Assembly: GCA_025529335.1 (NCBI GenBank)
Contig: JAMYHX010000339.1
Location: 1 to 46,841 of the forward strand
Direction: 5' to 3'
From: Rhizopus sp. PT2906
Taxonomy: Eukaryota; Mucoromycota; Mucoromycetes; Mucorales; Rhizopodaceae
Length of the DNA stretch: 46,841 nucleotides
Part shown: piece after piece, positions 23,471 through 33,440 of the stretch
Layout: the number at the start of each line of letters is the position of its first letter
Position numbering within the stretch: the stretch's first letter is position 1
Notes under the pieces: model-generated
The model's input: the letters and a program-made list of their open reading frames with translations, nothing else
Database searches by the model: none
What the model was told of the DNA's origin: nothing
Program-made: the position numbers and the translations under genes

Positions 23471-24140
23471 ATGACCTCAAAACTTGATCGTGCTTTAGAT
23501 GATGTTATTCAAGAAAGAAAGAAGGGAAGAAATACTCATCCAGGTCCACGTCGTCAAACAAGTCATATTCGTAAGCCTAAACGATCAGAGCCTCCAGTCC
23601 GTTCGTTCATTCGAACCATAAAGATTCAAGGCTCGAGTCAACGAGTAAGAAAAATAAAGAAATAGAAAAAAATATAAACTAATAAAGTTCTAGCGAGGTA
23701 ATGGGCCCAGAGATGTCAATAGTCCTTGGGCACACGATAAATTCCAAGATGACGCTTCCAGTTCACTTGTGATGTCACGACTTGGTTCTCGAATTAGCAA
23801 TGTCTCAAGAGGAGGAGGAGGAGTGGAGATCACAATTGATAACCTTCATTACAACGTCACCGAAAATGATGTCCTTGAACTCTTTTCAACTGTCGGACAA
23901 GTCGAAAAGGCTCGTTTGTTCTATGATCGTTCTGGTCGCTCAACAGGTCAAGCTAAAGTACGATATGCTTCCAATTCAGATGCACAGAAAGCCATTGAAA
24001 AGTTTAATAATGTCGAGCTTGATGGTATTTATTACACAAAATATATACATTGTCTGGAGAGCTAAACAACCGCAAAAAAAAAAAGGTCAACCCATGAAGA
24101 TTGAAGTCAGTCAGCCTCCTGCACATCGTTCATCTCGCAG

Positions 24141-24171
<31 letters not shown>

Positions 24172-24419
24172 AACTGTTATCAGTATGGTGAACTCATGAT
24201 ATGTGTTTAGTGGTGGTAATAACAGCAGTCGTCGTCATGACAGAGGTCGCCCTGGAAGAACACCAAAAGAAAGAACATCAAAAGACAAAACAGAAAAGAC
24301 AGCAGAGGAACTTGATAAGGAGATGGATAGTTATATGAATGTGAGTATGGATGGATAAGAGAAAAGATGTGTGATCTAATTAGATTATGTAGCAAAATGA
24401 AGAAATGGCATTGGATTAA
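23471..24419 (+). CDS. YRA1: ALYREF/Yra1-like mRNA export adaptor
   Basis: It is a nuclear RNA-binding adaptor that couples transcription and splicing to Mex67/NXF1 export. Five exons join in phase: 23471-23644, 23694-24024, 24086-24140, 24211-24340 and 24393-24419 (238 aa). The N-terminal REF box reads KLDRALDDVIQERK. An Arg-rich linker follows, then one RRM: VEITIDNLHYNVTENDVLEL (RNP2) and STGQAKVRYASNSDAQKAI (RNP1-like). RGRPGR sequence precedes the C-terminal REF box AEELDKEMDSYMN-QNEEMALD, split by the last intron. Intron 3 contains a (GT)n run and intron 2 an A11 run. It is an intact gene within a transposon-rich block. Confidence 0.93.
24142..24170. repeat. (GT)n microsatellite in intron 3 of the ALYREF-like gene
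   Basis: About 14 GT units start at the 5' splice site (GTATGTGTGT...), so repeat length directly changes the start of the intron. Confidence 0.9.
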
Positions 24420-24960
24420 AGCAATTGGTTTTATTATCATATATATAAAAATATAATTTTGTCTCGTGATCTATAGTTTGATTGGAAGCAAGAGTAGCGG
24501 TTTTTTTTTTTTTTTTTTTTTTTTTTGTAAAAGGAATGGTTTATGAAGTACCACCAGTGGGCGTGTACTTGCTGTAAATATGTGATATGTGTATGAATTT
24601 GGGAGCAAAAAAGGGGACAGCAAGTGAAGAGTAAGATAGTATGTGATTGCACTATGTCACGGAAGACGGCTGGATCTTTGTGAGACAAGAATTCTCTGCA
24701 TAGGCTCTTCTTATATCTTGCATCGCTCGTACGGCAACTTTGCCAGTCCAGAAGGTATGACAATCAAATATATATCACCAGTGACAACGCTAGGTAGCTA
24801 TGATGGTACATGCAATGATACAACAAAGAGGGTCTGGGTAACGATCAGGAAGAAGCTAGTGAAGTCGTTGTCGGCTGGGCAGTTTGTGGTGGTAGTACCG
24901 CCACAGTGACTGCATGTGCTTTGTGTGCAAGAGGTGCAGACTAGAAGGATCAGGAATAGT

Positions 24961-25008
<48 letters not shown>

Positions 25009-25023
25009 AAAAGAAAAAGAAAA
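24420..25023. other. Homopolymer-rich region, possible internal part of an LTR element
   Basis: It has a T-run at about 24501-24526 and a very long A-run at about 24963-25006. On the minus strand a Cys-rich frame reads CTSCTQSTCSHCGG (near 24900-24945), which resembles a zinc knuckle or ribbon, but there is no complete protein. Since the LTR at 25088-25350 points leftwards, this could be truncated internal sequence. Confidence 0.35.
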
Positions 25024-25087
25024 GGCCAACACTACATGCACCAGAAAATAGGCTAATCCTACGGGCGCTTCCTTGGGGCGCCACCTA
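25024..25087 (-). repeat. LTR-element leader and primer-binding-like site
   Basis: On the minus strand the LTR end (GACAACA) is followed by TAGG and TGGCGCCCCAAGG, a typical position and TGG start for a tRNA primer-binding site. Then comes a leader shared with 21528-21573. The tRNA was not identified. Confidence 0.45.
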
Positions 25088-25350
25088 TGTTGTCGCTATA
25101 CAACTTTACATTACCAAATCCTCTGCCTAATCTAAGGCTTGTCCAATTCACTCTCTGGTACAAAATACGATGTCATCGTAATTACGGGTGTTCTTGCATC
25201 TTTGTTGATCAACTAACAACATAAAACTAGAATAAATAACAACCTTTCTTTTTTATCTCTTTCTTCTTGAAAATAAACAAAACAAGTCGGTAGCTTTATA
25301 AACTCATGCTTAGTTTGACGCTACCTGTTGAAAAGTTTTGTTGGACAACA
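25088..25350 (-). repeat. Solo or 5' LTR, 263 bp
   Basis: It begins TGTTGTC and ends GACAACA, a perfect 7-bp inverted terminal pair with TG...CA ends. A PBS-like sequence lies on its left side in minus orientation. No second LTR and no target duplication are visible, so it is a relic. Confidence 0.55.
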
Positions 25351-25359
25351 TCATAGGTA

Positions 25360-26205
25360 ATGGGTAAAGGTAGTGCATGTAGTGTTTCCCAAAAGAATAT
25401 CACATTGATACATATTATTTGTTTAAGGGGGGAATCCGTTTCAAAAGAATTTACAGCGTCAAAAAGGCACGAAGGCTCTTCTTCTGAAATCGAAGACAAA
25501 TTCGATCAAAGAGTATGTTGCCAAGTGCAAAAAGCAACGGTCGATTTGATCAATGTGACGTTTGCGAGGAACGTCAGCAAAGGCCGACATAGGAAATTAT
25601 CCCGAGAAGCCAAAAACAGTGTAGATCAGCTGTATAACAGCCCATTCCTTTCCAATCACACAAAGCGATCTATCAATGGCCATTGCATTCAAATTTTTGG
25701 TGTAGATGGCCAAATGAGCCAAGTAAAACTTGTGGACGACGGCTCATATGTTGTACGATGATTAGGCTCTCTTCGCCTCCCCACATGCGGAAGCGATATG
25801 CACAAAGCCCGTATTTTACTTGAACAGTTAATGGAAATGAAGAAAATGACCCAATCCAACCGCGATCATTATTTTAAAATGGTAAACAACAAAGCTATCA
25901 AGTCGAAGCCCATGAATCAATGGCAACGCAGAGATAGATCTTCATATCAAATGTGGATGATGAACTTTCCTCATGCTCTTCTTCTTCTGTCTCTGCTCCC
26001 GCCAACGAAACAGATTTTTCCTGCTGGATTCGTGGAACTTGGCTTCCACCTACCAAAAGGAAGGACATCCAGTACAATGGCGACTGGCCCAAGCATCTTT
26101 TCGTCCCTCCTCCTCTTATGTGCGCTCATACAGCTGAATTGTATTCTTGTATTATTTTCAACCGATATCTTATCCACCACCAAATTTTATTAAATAAAAT
26201 AACAA
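25360..26205 (+). pseudogene. Decayed single-exon gene, unassigned
   Basis: The frame from 25360 encodes SSSEIEDKFDQRVCCQVQ and LVDDGSYVVR, meets TGA at 25759-25761, and continues in the same frame with LGSLRLPTCGSDMHKAR and EQLMEMKKMTQSNRDHYFKM. A -1 shift near 25950 leads to DELSSCSSSSVSAP and WIRGTWLPPTKRKD, ending near 26205. One stop and one frameshift separate about 280 residues of consistent coding sequence. I do not recognise a domain. The style resembles lineage-specific Mucorales proteins, but that is only an impression. Confidence 0.5.
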
Positions 26206-26232
26206 AAAAAAGGATTACAACAACTTCTAATA

Positions 26233-26387
26233 TGGTTAGATGGCTTTTCTCAACAAATGCGAAGTATATTGGTACTTTATATGCCATCTTTGTTATTTTA
26301 GCGGTATGATCAGTACTGCCTTTTCTACATGAATTAAAATAGAATTATATAAAGTTGGTATCTTGATGGTGATCACCAATTATATAT
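26233..26387 (+). pseudogene. cox1: NUMT: fragment of mitochondrial cox1 (N-terminus)
   Basis: The translation MVRWLFSTNAKYIGTLYAIF is the conserved amino terminus of cytochrome c oxidase subunit 1, followed after a stop by MISTAFS, then IKIEL, and after a frameshift YLDGDHQLY, also in cox1 order. It is a short nuclear insertion of mitochondrial DNA that has decayed. It lies between an unassigned pseudogene and a transposase relic (stop at 26410), so it may have been captured at a break or at a transposon edge. Confidence 0.85.
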
Positions 26388-26409
26388 CTGCTTTATTTTG
26401 CTATGTAAT

Positions 26410-27672
26410 TTATATGGGAAGTTCGTTCAAACAGCCTTCAAACACTCTAACTGAATGCTATGCAAAATTATGGAGATGATTTCTGGAAACTTGATTGCAC
26501 GCCTCAGCGATTCTAGTTTTAAGGTCCTCCGTATCCCTAAACTGACTATGTCTTACTCTTCCTTTTACGATTGCTCATAACTGTTCAATAGGATTAAGCT
26601 CAGAGGAATACATTTGTATCCTTTGCTCTCAATCAGTTTTCTGAGCTCACCGTTTTTTCCGTGGATAGGAGAATTATCCATGATCATGTAAAACCCCTTT
26701 GAACTGAGGAGGGTACTTATCCATTCATCCATAGTCTTTTTTATGAAATTGGTATAATGGCCTGCGTTTGTTCCTTCAGACGTTTTTGCTTTCACGGTAG
26801 TTGCCTTTCGTTTTTGAGCACACATGACTTTAATTCTTTTTGATGTCAGAGGAACACGGATTTCCATATTAGCTACTCCACAGGCTGAAATCACTCCAAG
26901 AATAGTATGGCTGATTACTCGTGATGAAAGGCTAGTAACAATGACTGGAATTCCTCGAGCTGATCTTGACAGTAGGTAGTTTCATACTGATGTCAAAGGC
27001 GTTCTCGTCAATGAAAATACAATTTTCAATGTAGTTTATATCAGTTTTCGACCAAGCCTCTACCCATTTACGTCTCTCTTTGATCTTTGCGCTTTGATTT
27101 CTTGCAACCAGGTGACGAGTCATTGTTTTGATGCTCAAGTTGCGTTCACTTGGAATGAATTTTCCAACGACTGTTTCTTTCAACGTAAATCCTTTGAAAT
27201 TTTTAGTGAGTTCCTCGACTGCATCAGATACTCGTCCTGAAGCTGACTTTTCTTCCCATGGATTTCGTTAGTTTGTTTTTTGAAAATTAGGATCATCCTT
27301 GAATTTCTTAGCCCAATCTTGACCAATACACGACCATTGATTGCAGCTTTTCTAACTGCTGCTGCAGCACTTAAAGACTTCAGCTGCAAGTAATACACAA
27401 ACAATGTTTCTTGACTATCGGAATAATCGGCATACTTGTTTTTAAGCTAGCATTGATAGTCTTCTCTAGCTGATCCATTCTATCAGGAAGCTCGGGGTCT
27501 GTCATATCGAGATCTAATGGCTGTTTATCAGAATATTGAGTAAAAATCACCCAAACATTCTGTGTTATGGGCATTGACTTGTTTTTCCCCAGTTCATAGC
27601 CACATTTTCATTCTCCTCAACAGTGTCTCCCTGACCATTCTCAAATATAATTTTTCCAGTGGTTGAATGCAT
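26410..27672 (-). pseudogene. Decayed IS630/Tc1-type (DDE_3) transposase
   Basis: Minus-strand frames give in order: TTGKIIFENGQGDTVEENEN (start 27672), LFVYYLQLKSLSAAAAVRK, SERNLSIKTMTRHLVARNQS, WSKTDINYIENCIFIDENAFD with the first Asp, VKAKTSEGTNAGHYTNF, GFYMIMDNSPIHG with the second Asp, and LNPIEQL with the Glu region, ending at 26410-26412. Several stops and frameshifts break it, but nearly full-length domain order is kept (about 400 codons). Terminal repeats were not located. Confidence 0.85.
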
Positions 27673-27930
27673 AATAAAAGCTTTTCTAGCAAATAAAAGA
27701 GAAAAAAGGCTTATTTGTAATATCTTTGTTTACAATAAAAGTCCTTCTTCAGAAGGACTGCAAAAGACAGACACTGTCCATAATGTAAGTATAAGGATGA
27801 TATAATACGTTATTTTTTATTCATTAGTCTTTCTATAATAAATAAAGTACATAAATAGTTATTTACACACACACAAAAAAAGAACATATACAAATACTTG
27901 AAAATATACATAAAAAGGCAAATACACCCA
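27673..27930. other. Flank with short perfect hairpin
   Basis: 27740-27759 is a 9-bp perfect inverted repeat (AGTCCTTCT, 2-nt spacer, AGAAGGACT). The rest is AT-rich 3' flank of the AT-hook gene. The hairpin may be part of the transposon end. Confidence 0.5.
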
Positions 27931-28668
27931 TCATTTTTTTTTCACTCGATTGTTTGCACTTGTCATATCTTTCCATACAAAGCAAGAATGACCATGGATA
28001 TGTGATTTAGGCTTTCTTCCTCTCTTTTTACGTGGCATCTGTAAGACCATGTCCATACTTGAACTTGTGAATGCTGCCATCGTACCGCTCATCACATCAT
28101 CTGTACATTCATTCTTTTCTGACGTAGTCAGTGATTGATCATGATGCGTTACGTCCCAGACGGTAGGTGTGAGAAAGGTCCAGTGTTTGCCATCGGCTGT
28201 GCAATGCTTTATGGTCGGTGGTCGACCACGACGACGTTTGAGGATCGCTTGTCCTGATTCAGATAGGACAATTTGTGTAAATGGTGGTAGATCCAATTCT
28301 TGTGATTCTGGAGGTGTCTCCATAGGCTTTTCTTCTACTTCTTCTTCTTCTTTTAATGAATGACTATATCTTGCTGTGGTATTCCAAAGGTAATGTGATG
28401 ATTTTGTCTTGTTTGGTTGTTGTTGCTTAAGTGGTCGAGGTGGGTCATCGCCATGGATAGGAGGAAGAGTCAGAATGGGAGATATGGGTGAAGGAGAACG
28501 AGTGATGGAGGAAGCATAGGATAGAGGTGATAATAAAGGTGATAAATAACTGGGTGAATGTATTCCGGGTAATAATAAAGGACTGGAAGAAGGTTCGATC
28601 ACGATCCGAGGTGCTGTTTCTGTCAAGAGTGTAGAAATGGGAGGTAGACTTGTTTGTTGCTTATTCAT
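27931..28668 (-). CDS. AT-hook DNA-binding protein
   Basis: A single-exon gene of 245 aa. The N-terminal 75 residues are rich in Ser, Pro and Leu, followed by an acidic run KEEEEVEEK. Two AT-hooks flank the C-terminal half: KRRRGRPPT (about 143-151) and RKKRGRKPKS (about 213-222), each with the central R-G-R/K-P core that binds the minor groove of AT-rich DNA. Between them lies HWTFLTPTVWDVTHHD, unassigned. The C-terminus is basic (NNRVKKK). It lies 180 bp downstream of carRP on the same strand. A role in carotenoid gene control is possible but not shown. No paralogue or domain family is recognised. Confidence 0.75.
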   Translation of the reverse strand: MNKQQTSLPPISTLLTETAPRIVIEPSSSPLLLPGIHSPSYLSPLLSPLSYASSITRSPSPISPILTLPPIHGDDPPRPLKQQQPNKTKSSHYLWNTTARYSHSLKEEEEVEEKPMETPPESQELDLPPFTQIVLSESGQAILKRRRGRPPTIKHCTADGKHWTFLTPTVWDVTHHDQSLTTSEKNECTDDVMSGTMAAFTSSSMDMVLQMPRKKRGRKPKSHIHGHSCFVWKDMTSANNRVKKK

Positions 28669-28848
28669 TTACATAAAAGAGAAAAAGAGAAAAACATCTT
28701 CTCTCTCTTCTTTTTATTAATTTGAATGGAAGCTCGAGAAAAATGTAACCTTTTCTCGTACTTCTCGACTCCAGTCATCGGAAACCCAAAAAAGAAAAAA
28801 AATTAGGCATTTTTCCCTTTTTAGGTAATTAAAGGGCTTATTTTTATT

Positions 28849-30605
28849 TTATTGCAAATAGATACTTTTTAATACAATCTTGATCCTCTCCTTCTTTTTC
28901 AAATAAGCGCGGTTTGGATATCCTGATGACCGTTTGAGACATTGACCAATTCCTGCATAGACTTGACAAGCAGCACGAAGACCTCCTTGACAATAAGGCA
29001 AATCATCAATACCCACCTCGGCTTGTTTCATCATGAGTTCAGCCTTACTGACAAGCTTGAGACTGATCTGACGCAACCGACGATCGGACAGTTCACGAGG
29101 TTGACCGAGCTGCAGATTCTCTATTTCTTGTTGTGTGAGCCAGTTTTGAGGAAGATAACAGCGATGTAGGTCTTGACTGTCTGTGACGATATCACGAGCA
29201 ATATTGATATACTGAAGGACGAGCCCCATCTGACGAGCACGGTGGACGGTATCTGACGAAAGCGAGCATTGACCATGATGAGCAATGATACGAGTACACA
29301 TCTCGCCTACACTACTGGCCACACAGGCAGAGTAGTAAGCCAAGTCATCTTCGTCCTTGACACTTTTTTTTTCAAGGTCCCAGCGGTAGCCATCCAAGAG
29401 TTCATACACACTCTCTTCCGAGACAATGTGTCGCAGGTGTGTGGCAAAGGCACGATATACAGGAATGCATGTGGCAGGTAACTTACTGTAGTGAGCCTCG
29501 GTCAGTTGCTTTTCGGCATACAGAGTCTTGACAAACTGACGGGTCGCTTGTAACTGACGTTCGCGATGTTCCCCAGATACAGACTCGTTGTCACAGAGAT
29601 CGTCGGTCGCTCGACAGAACCCATAGAGTACGCTAAGATCTTGACGGACAGCATAGTTAAAGACGACGGATGCGGTATGGAATGACTTGGATGCACGTTT
29701 CAGGATGTCCCAGGTAATCGAGAGATCGTTGATCACTTGTGGAGTGAGCATCTGGTCAGGTACGAGATAGGCCCAGAGAAGCGTCTTGAGTTGGTCTGCT
29801 GTGTTGTGAGGGTACTTGTTGAATAGCTGTACCACCGCTTGGGCTCGGTCAATGGTACATGTTGCAAACACCAAGACGGTATTGATGAGCGTAAAGAACA
29901 TGAATTCTTCTAGTGGGAGGTCGGAGGATACAAATTTGCCAGTGCTTGTGCGAAGTGAAATGTGCCATGTACCAGCTGCAATCGCGATCTTGTCAACCCA
30001 GCATAAATAGAGTGTGGGTAATGTGATGGACAGAATGACGGATAGAGGTCGTTGAAGCATGTATTCACCAGAACCATACCACAGGACGGCTAAAACAGGA
30101 CAAACGTACCATAGGATGCATGCACCATAAAATAAGGGTTTAGCTGGAACAGCCAGTTTCTACACCATTGTCAGTACATGCTTCTTTTTAACAAATGCTT
30201 TCTTACCCAGGCTTTGTATGCAATAGTCATTAGTGTCATGATAGGCACACCACGTACAAACCATGTTTGTATCAGAGGGACTTGAGGTCGAATAAAGGTA
30301 GAAGGAAGATGCCACCGCATGACTAGATTCGTAAAGGATACTGTCATGAAAGTCATGATGATAAAAAACATGTATTCTTCTAGTGGCACATATCCGATCA
30401 CAGCTACAACACAAGTGGGACAATAAGACCAAGCTTTATGATAAACAATATAATTGTCCCAGATGGAGGCAGTGAAAAAGGCAATGCATACCAGGAACTG
30501 ATATTTGAATCGATCTTCTTTAGAATCGAAGGGGCGTAACAACCAAAAGAGGACACCAAGAACGGGCAAAGTATAATAAAGATGAACTTCCATATAAGTA
30601 AGCAT
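28849..30605 (-). CDS. carRP: Bifunctional lycopene cyclase/phytoene synthase
   Basis: The N-terminal membrane domain (R) cyclises lycopene to beta-carotene and the C-terminal domain (P) condenses two GGPP to phytoene. Two exons, 30207-30605 and 28849-30159, give 569 aa. The R domain has the paired PLEEYMFF (74-81) and PLEEFMFF (215-222) motifs within transmembrane helices. The P domain has the first Asp-rich motif DDLCD (319-323) and the second ARDIVTD (454-460) with conserved QYINIARD. Start MLTYMEVHLYYTLPVLG matches the family start. It is a little shorter than the ~600 aa I recall for relatives, with the tail ending soon after the synthase domain. It is divergent from carB across 413 bp. 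Confidence 0.97.
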
Positions 30606-31018
30606 GTTGAATTAAAGAAAACAAAAAAAGAGAAAAAAAAAGTACGTCTTTATATAACTTTAATAAAGGAGAACAAAAAGATTACCTCTCTTCCGCTTTT
30701 TCTTTTTTTATTGTCGTTCCCTTTAATATTACTCATACGTATGCGGCCAGGCAGAGCATGAATTCGTCAAGATGCGTACATAGTGTTTTTATTCGTTGGA
30801 TGATCATTCCAATTGCATATTTGATCCTAGAACAAAGAAATAAACCTTCTCATCTCCCCTTTTGACTTTTGAGGTGTCACATATCCAAATCTAGATTTCA
30901 TTTCATTATCTGATATGCAGCAATAAAAGGGAGGAAAGCATCTATATTTTTTTTGACATTTATATAAATCCTCTTTCCAACTTTTCTCACTCTCTTTTTT
31001 ATATATTTTTTTTCTATC
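30606..31018. promoter_or_regulatory. Bidirectional carRP/carB promoter region
   Basis: This is a 413-bp gap between two divergent start codons of one pathway. TATA-like TTATATAA sits about 45 bp before the carRP ATG (30650-30656), and TATATAA about 52-58 bp before the carB ATG (30961-30967). A perfect 10-bp palindrome CATACGTATG is at 30734-30743. Two GATC cores at 30802-30805 and 30823-30826 (17 bp apart) could bind White Collar-type GATA factors, which control carotenogenesis by light in fungi; binding here is inference. CT-rich leaders precede both genes. Confidence 0.6.
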
Positions 31019-32854
31019 ATGTCCAAACATATTGTCATCATTGGTGCTGGCGTCGGTGGAACTGCTACTGCAGCTCGTCTTGCTCGTGAAGGCTTCCGAG
31101 TGACTGTGGTCGAAAAGAACGATTTCTCAGGTGGCCGATGCTCACTCATTCATCATGACGGATACCGATTTGATCAAGGTCCCTCTTTGTACCTGATGCC
31201 CAAGTTATTTGAAGACGCTTTTGCTGATCTTGACGAACGCGTGGAGGATCATCTGGAACTGTTGCGGTGTGAAAACAACTACAAGATTCACTTTGATGAT
31301 GGCGAGTCGATTCATCTTACCTCTGACCTGACTCGGATGAAGATCGAAATGGAACGCGTGGAGGGACCCGAAGGGTTTGGTCGATTTCTTGATTTTTTGA
31401 GAGAGACGCATGTGCACTATCAGAAAGGTACTTGGATCGCGCTCAAGAAGAATTTTGAAAGCATTTGGGATTTGATTCGTCTGAAGTATGCTCCCGAGAT
31501 CCTTAACTTGCACTTGTTTGACAAGATTTATAGACGTGCGTCGCTCTACTTTAAGACAAAACGAATGCGTATGGCGTTTACCTTTCAAACGATGTATATG
31601 GGGTAAGGACATCATTATATGTGTTATCATTACTAATTTGTATCTAGTATGTCGCCCTATGATGCTCCTGCAGTCTACAGTCTGTTGCAATATACCGAGT
31701 TTGCTGAAGGTATCTGGTATCCTCGTGGCGGGTTCAATCAAGTGGTTCAAAAGCTAGAATTTATTGCGTCACAAAAGTACCGAGCCACGTTTCGATACAA
31801 CGCTCCTGTAGCCAAGATCAATACGGACGGTGGTCGTGTATGTGGTGTGACATTGGAAAACGGAGAGGTGATCGAAGCGGATGCGGTGGTATGTAACGCT
31901 GATCTTGTCTACGCCTATCACAAACTCCTTCCTCCTTGCTCCTGGACAACAAAGACGCTGGCCTCCAAGAAGTTGACATCTTCTTCCATTTCGTTCTATT
32001 GGTCCATGAACAAAAAGATTTCCCAGCTCGATGTTCATAACATCTTCTTGGCCGAATCGTACAAGGAAAGCTTTGATGAAATCTTTAAACAATATGGTCT
32101 GCCCTCAGAGGCTTCCTTTTATGTCAATGTTCCTTCCCGCGTGGATCCCTCAGCTGCACCTGATGGTAAGGATTCGGTGATCGTGTTGGTGCCTATCGGA
32201 CACATGAAGAGCCAGACGGGCGAAGGTGAAGACTATGCCAACTTGGTCAATAGAGCACGTGAGATGATCTTGAGTGTCATTCAGGCTCGTTTAGGTATCA
32301 AGGATTTTGCTAGCATGATTGAACATGAAATTGTAAATGATCCCAAGACATGGCAAGCCAAGTTTAATCTCTGGAGAGGATCGATCCTTGGTCTGTCTCA
32401 TAATGTCTTTCAGGTTCTTTGGTTTCGTCCGAGCACAAGGGATACAACTAACCGGTATCGTAATCTGTTTTTTGTTGGTGCCAGGTAAATTATATAAAAG
32501 GAAGAAATACCTTAAAAATTAAAAAAAGAAACATGTAGTACGCACCCTGGTACAGGTGTTCCTATCATTCTTGCTGGCAGTAAGCTCACTTCAGATCAGG
32601 TCTGTAAACATTTTGGAAAGACGCCCTTGCCTCGAAAACTTGAATACACTCCACAAGCCAAGGACTATGTCGAAAAGAGTCATGATGGACTCTCTTGGTT
32701 TAGTATCTTTGCTGTCGTCGTTTTCCTCTTGTCGCTCTTTTTTGCCTTTTTCCCTGAGCAATCGACAGGACATACCGCCGCTTCGTTCATAAACTCATGT
32801 CTTCCAAAACCATTCCAGGTCGATGGTACCTCTTCTTCTTTTTGGGTAGCATAA
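31019..32854 (+). CDS. carB: Phytoene desaturase
   Basis: An FAD-dependent CrtI-type enzyme that converts phytoene to lycopene by successive desaturations; it acts at membranes. Three exons, 31019-31602, 31648-32484 and 32539-32854, give 578 aa, the normal fungal length. N-terminal dinucleotide-binding motif IVIIGAGVGGTATAARLA (5-22) is followed by FSGGRCS and YRFDQGPSLYLMP. The C-terminal flavoprotein motif STHPGTGVPIILAG straddles intron 2. A single transmembrane segment (about 527-545) lies near the C-terminus. The start ATG follows a T-rich leader. The reading frame is intact. Confidence 0.97.
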
Positions 32855-33283
32855 AAATAAATCTTGCTTCTTTTTTCATACTTTGTAACTGTTTATAGTT
32901 GTCTTGTTCAAACGTTTTTTATTGAAGCCTCAAATATACGATACTATATCTTCTTTGTCCGAGGCAGATCAAAAAAGAATAAAGAATTGTAACTAACAAA
33001 TTCTTATGAGATCAAGGATAAAAAAGTTATTGAAGAAATGATGTTGGGCCAAGTGTAAGATACACCTTTTTCAGAAATTATTCGCACACATTACAAAATC
33101 AACAACAATTAAACACTTTATGTCTTTTTTATTATTTAAAAAGACAACATGTAATAATATATAAAATGAGCTTGATATTTTTGAGAAAAGATAAATGTGG
33201 TCAAGACTTTATAACAAAATCAAAGAGTTGTTAGAGAATTTGTTTAAATAGTCTGATCTTGATTTCTCTTTCTTTTCTTCTTT
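32855..33283. other. carB 3' flank
   Basis: AT-rich, with AATAAA-like signals shortly after the carB stop. No gene is seen. Confidence 0.5.
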
Positions 33284-33440
33284 GGACCAAGTTTGGTAAG
33301 ACCAGCTATTCCCCAGCTAGCCCTAAGGTATGTTATATCCTTTACTCTTATAAGAAACTAATATGTAGTGTTATAGATCATAAAATCGAAACAGTGCCGG
33401 TGCTAGCTGGGGGTAGTTTGGTTCTTACCAAACTTGGTCC
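33284..33440. repeat. Foldback element (MITE-like), 157 bp
   Basis: Arms 33284-33321 and 33402-33440 are inverted copies: the first 18 bp (GGACCAAGTTTGGTAAGA) match perfectly, a short mismatched part follows, then CCCAGCTAGC matches again. The loop is about 80 nt. No clear target duplication. Confidence 0.7.

Noticed and set aside
27740..27759. Hairpin as a bacterial-type terminator
   Set aside because: The context is a eukaryotic nuclear genome, with no adjacent U-run on the matching strand.
31205..31750. 181-aa frame antisense to carB
   Set aside because: It overlaps a well-conserved carB exon and its intron, with no motifs of its own.
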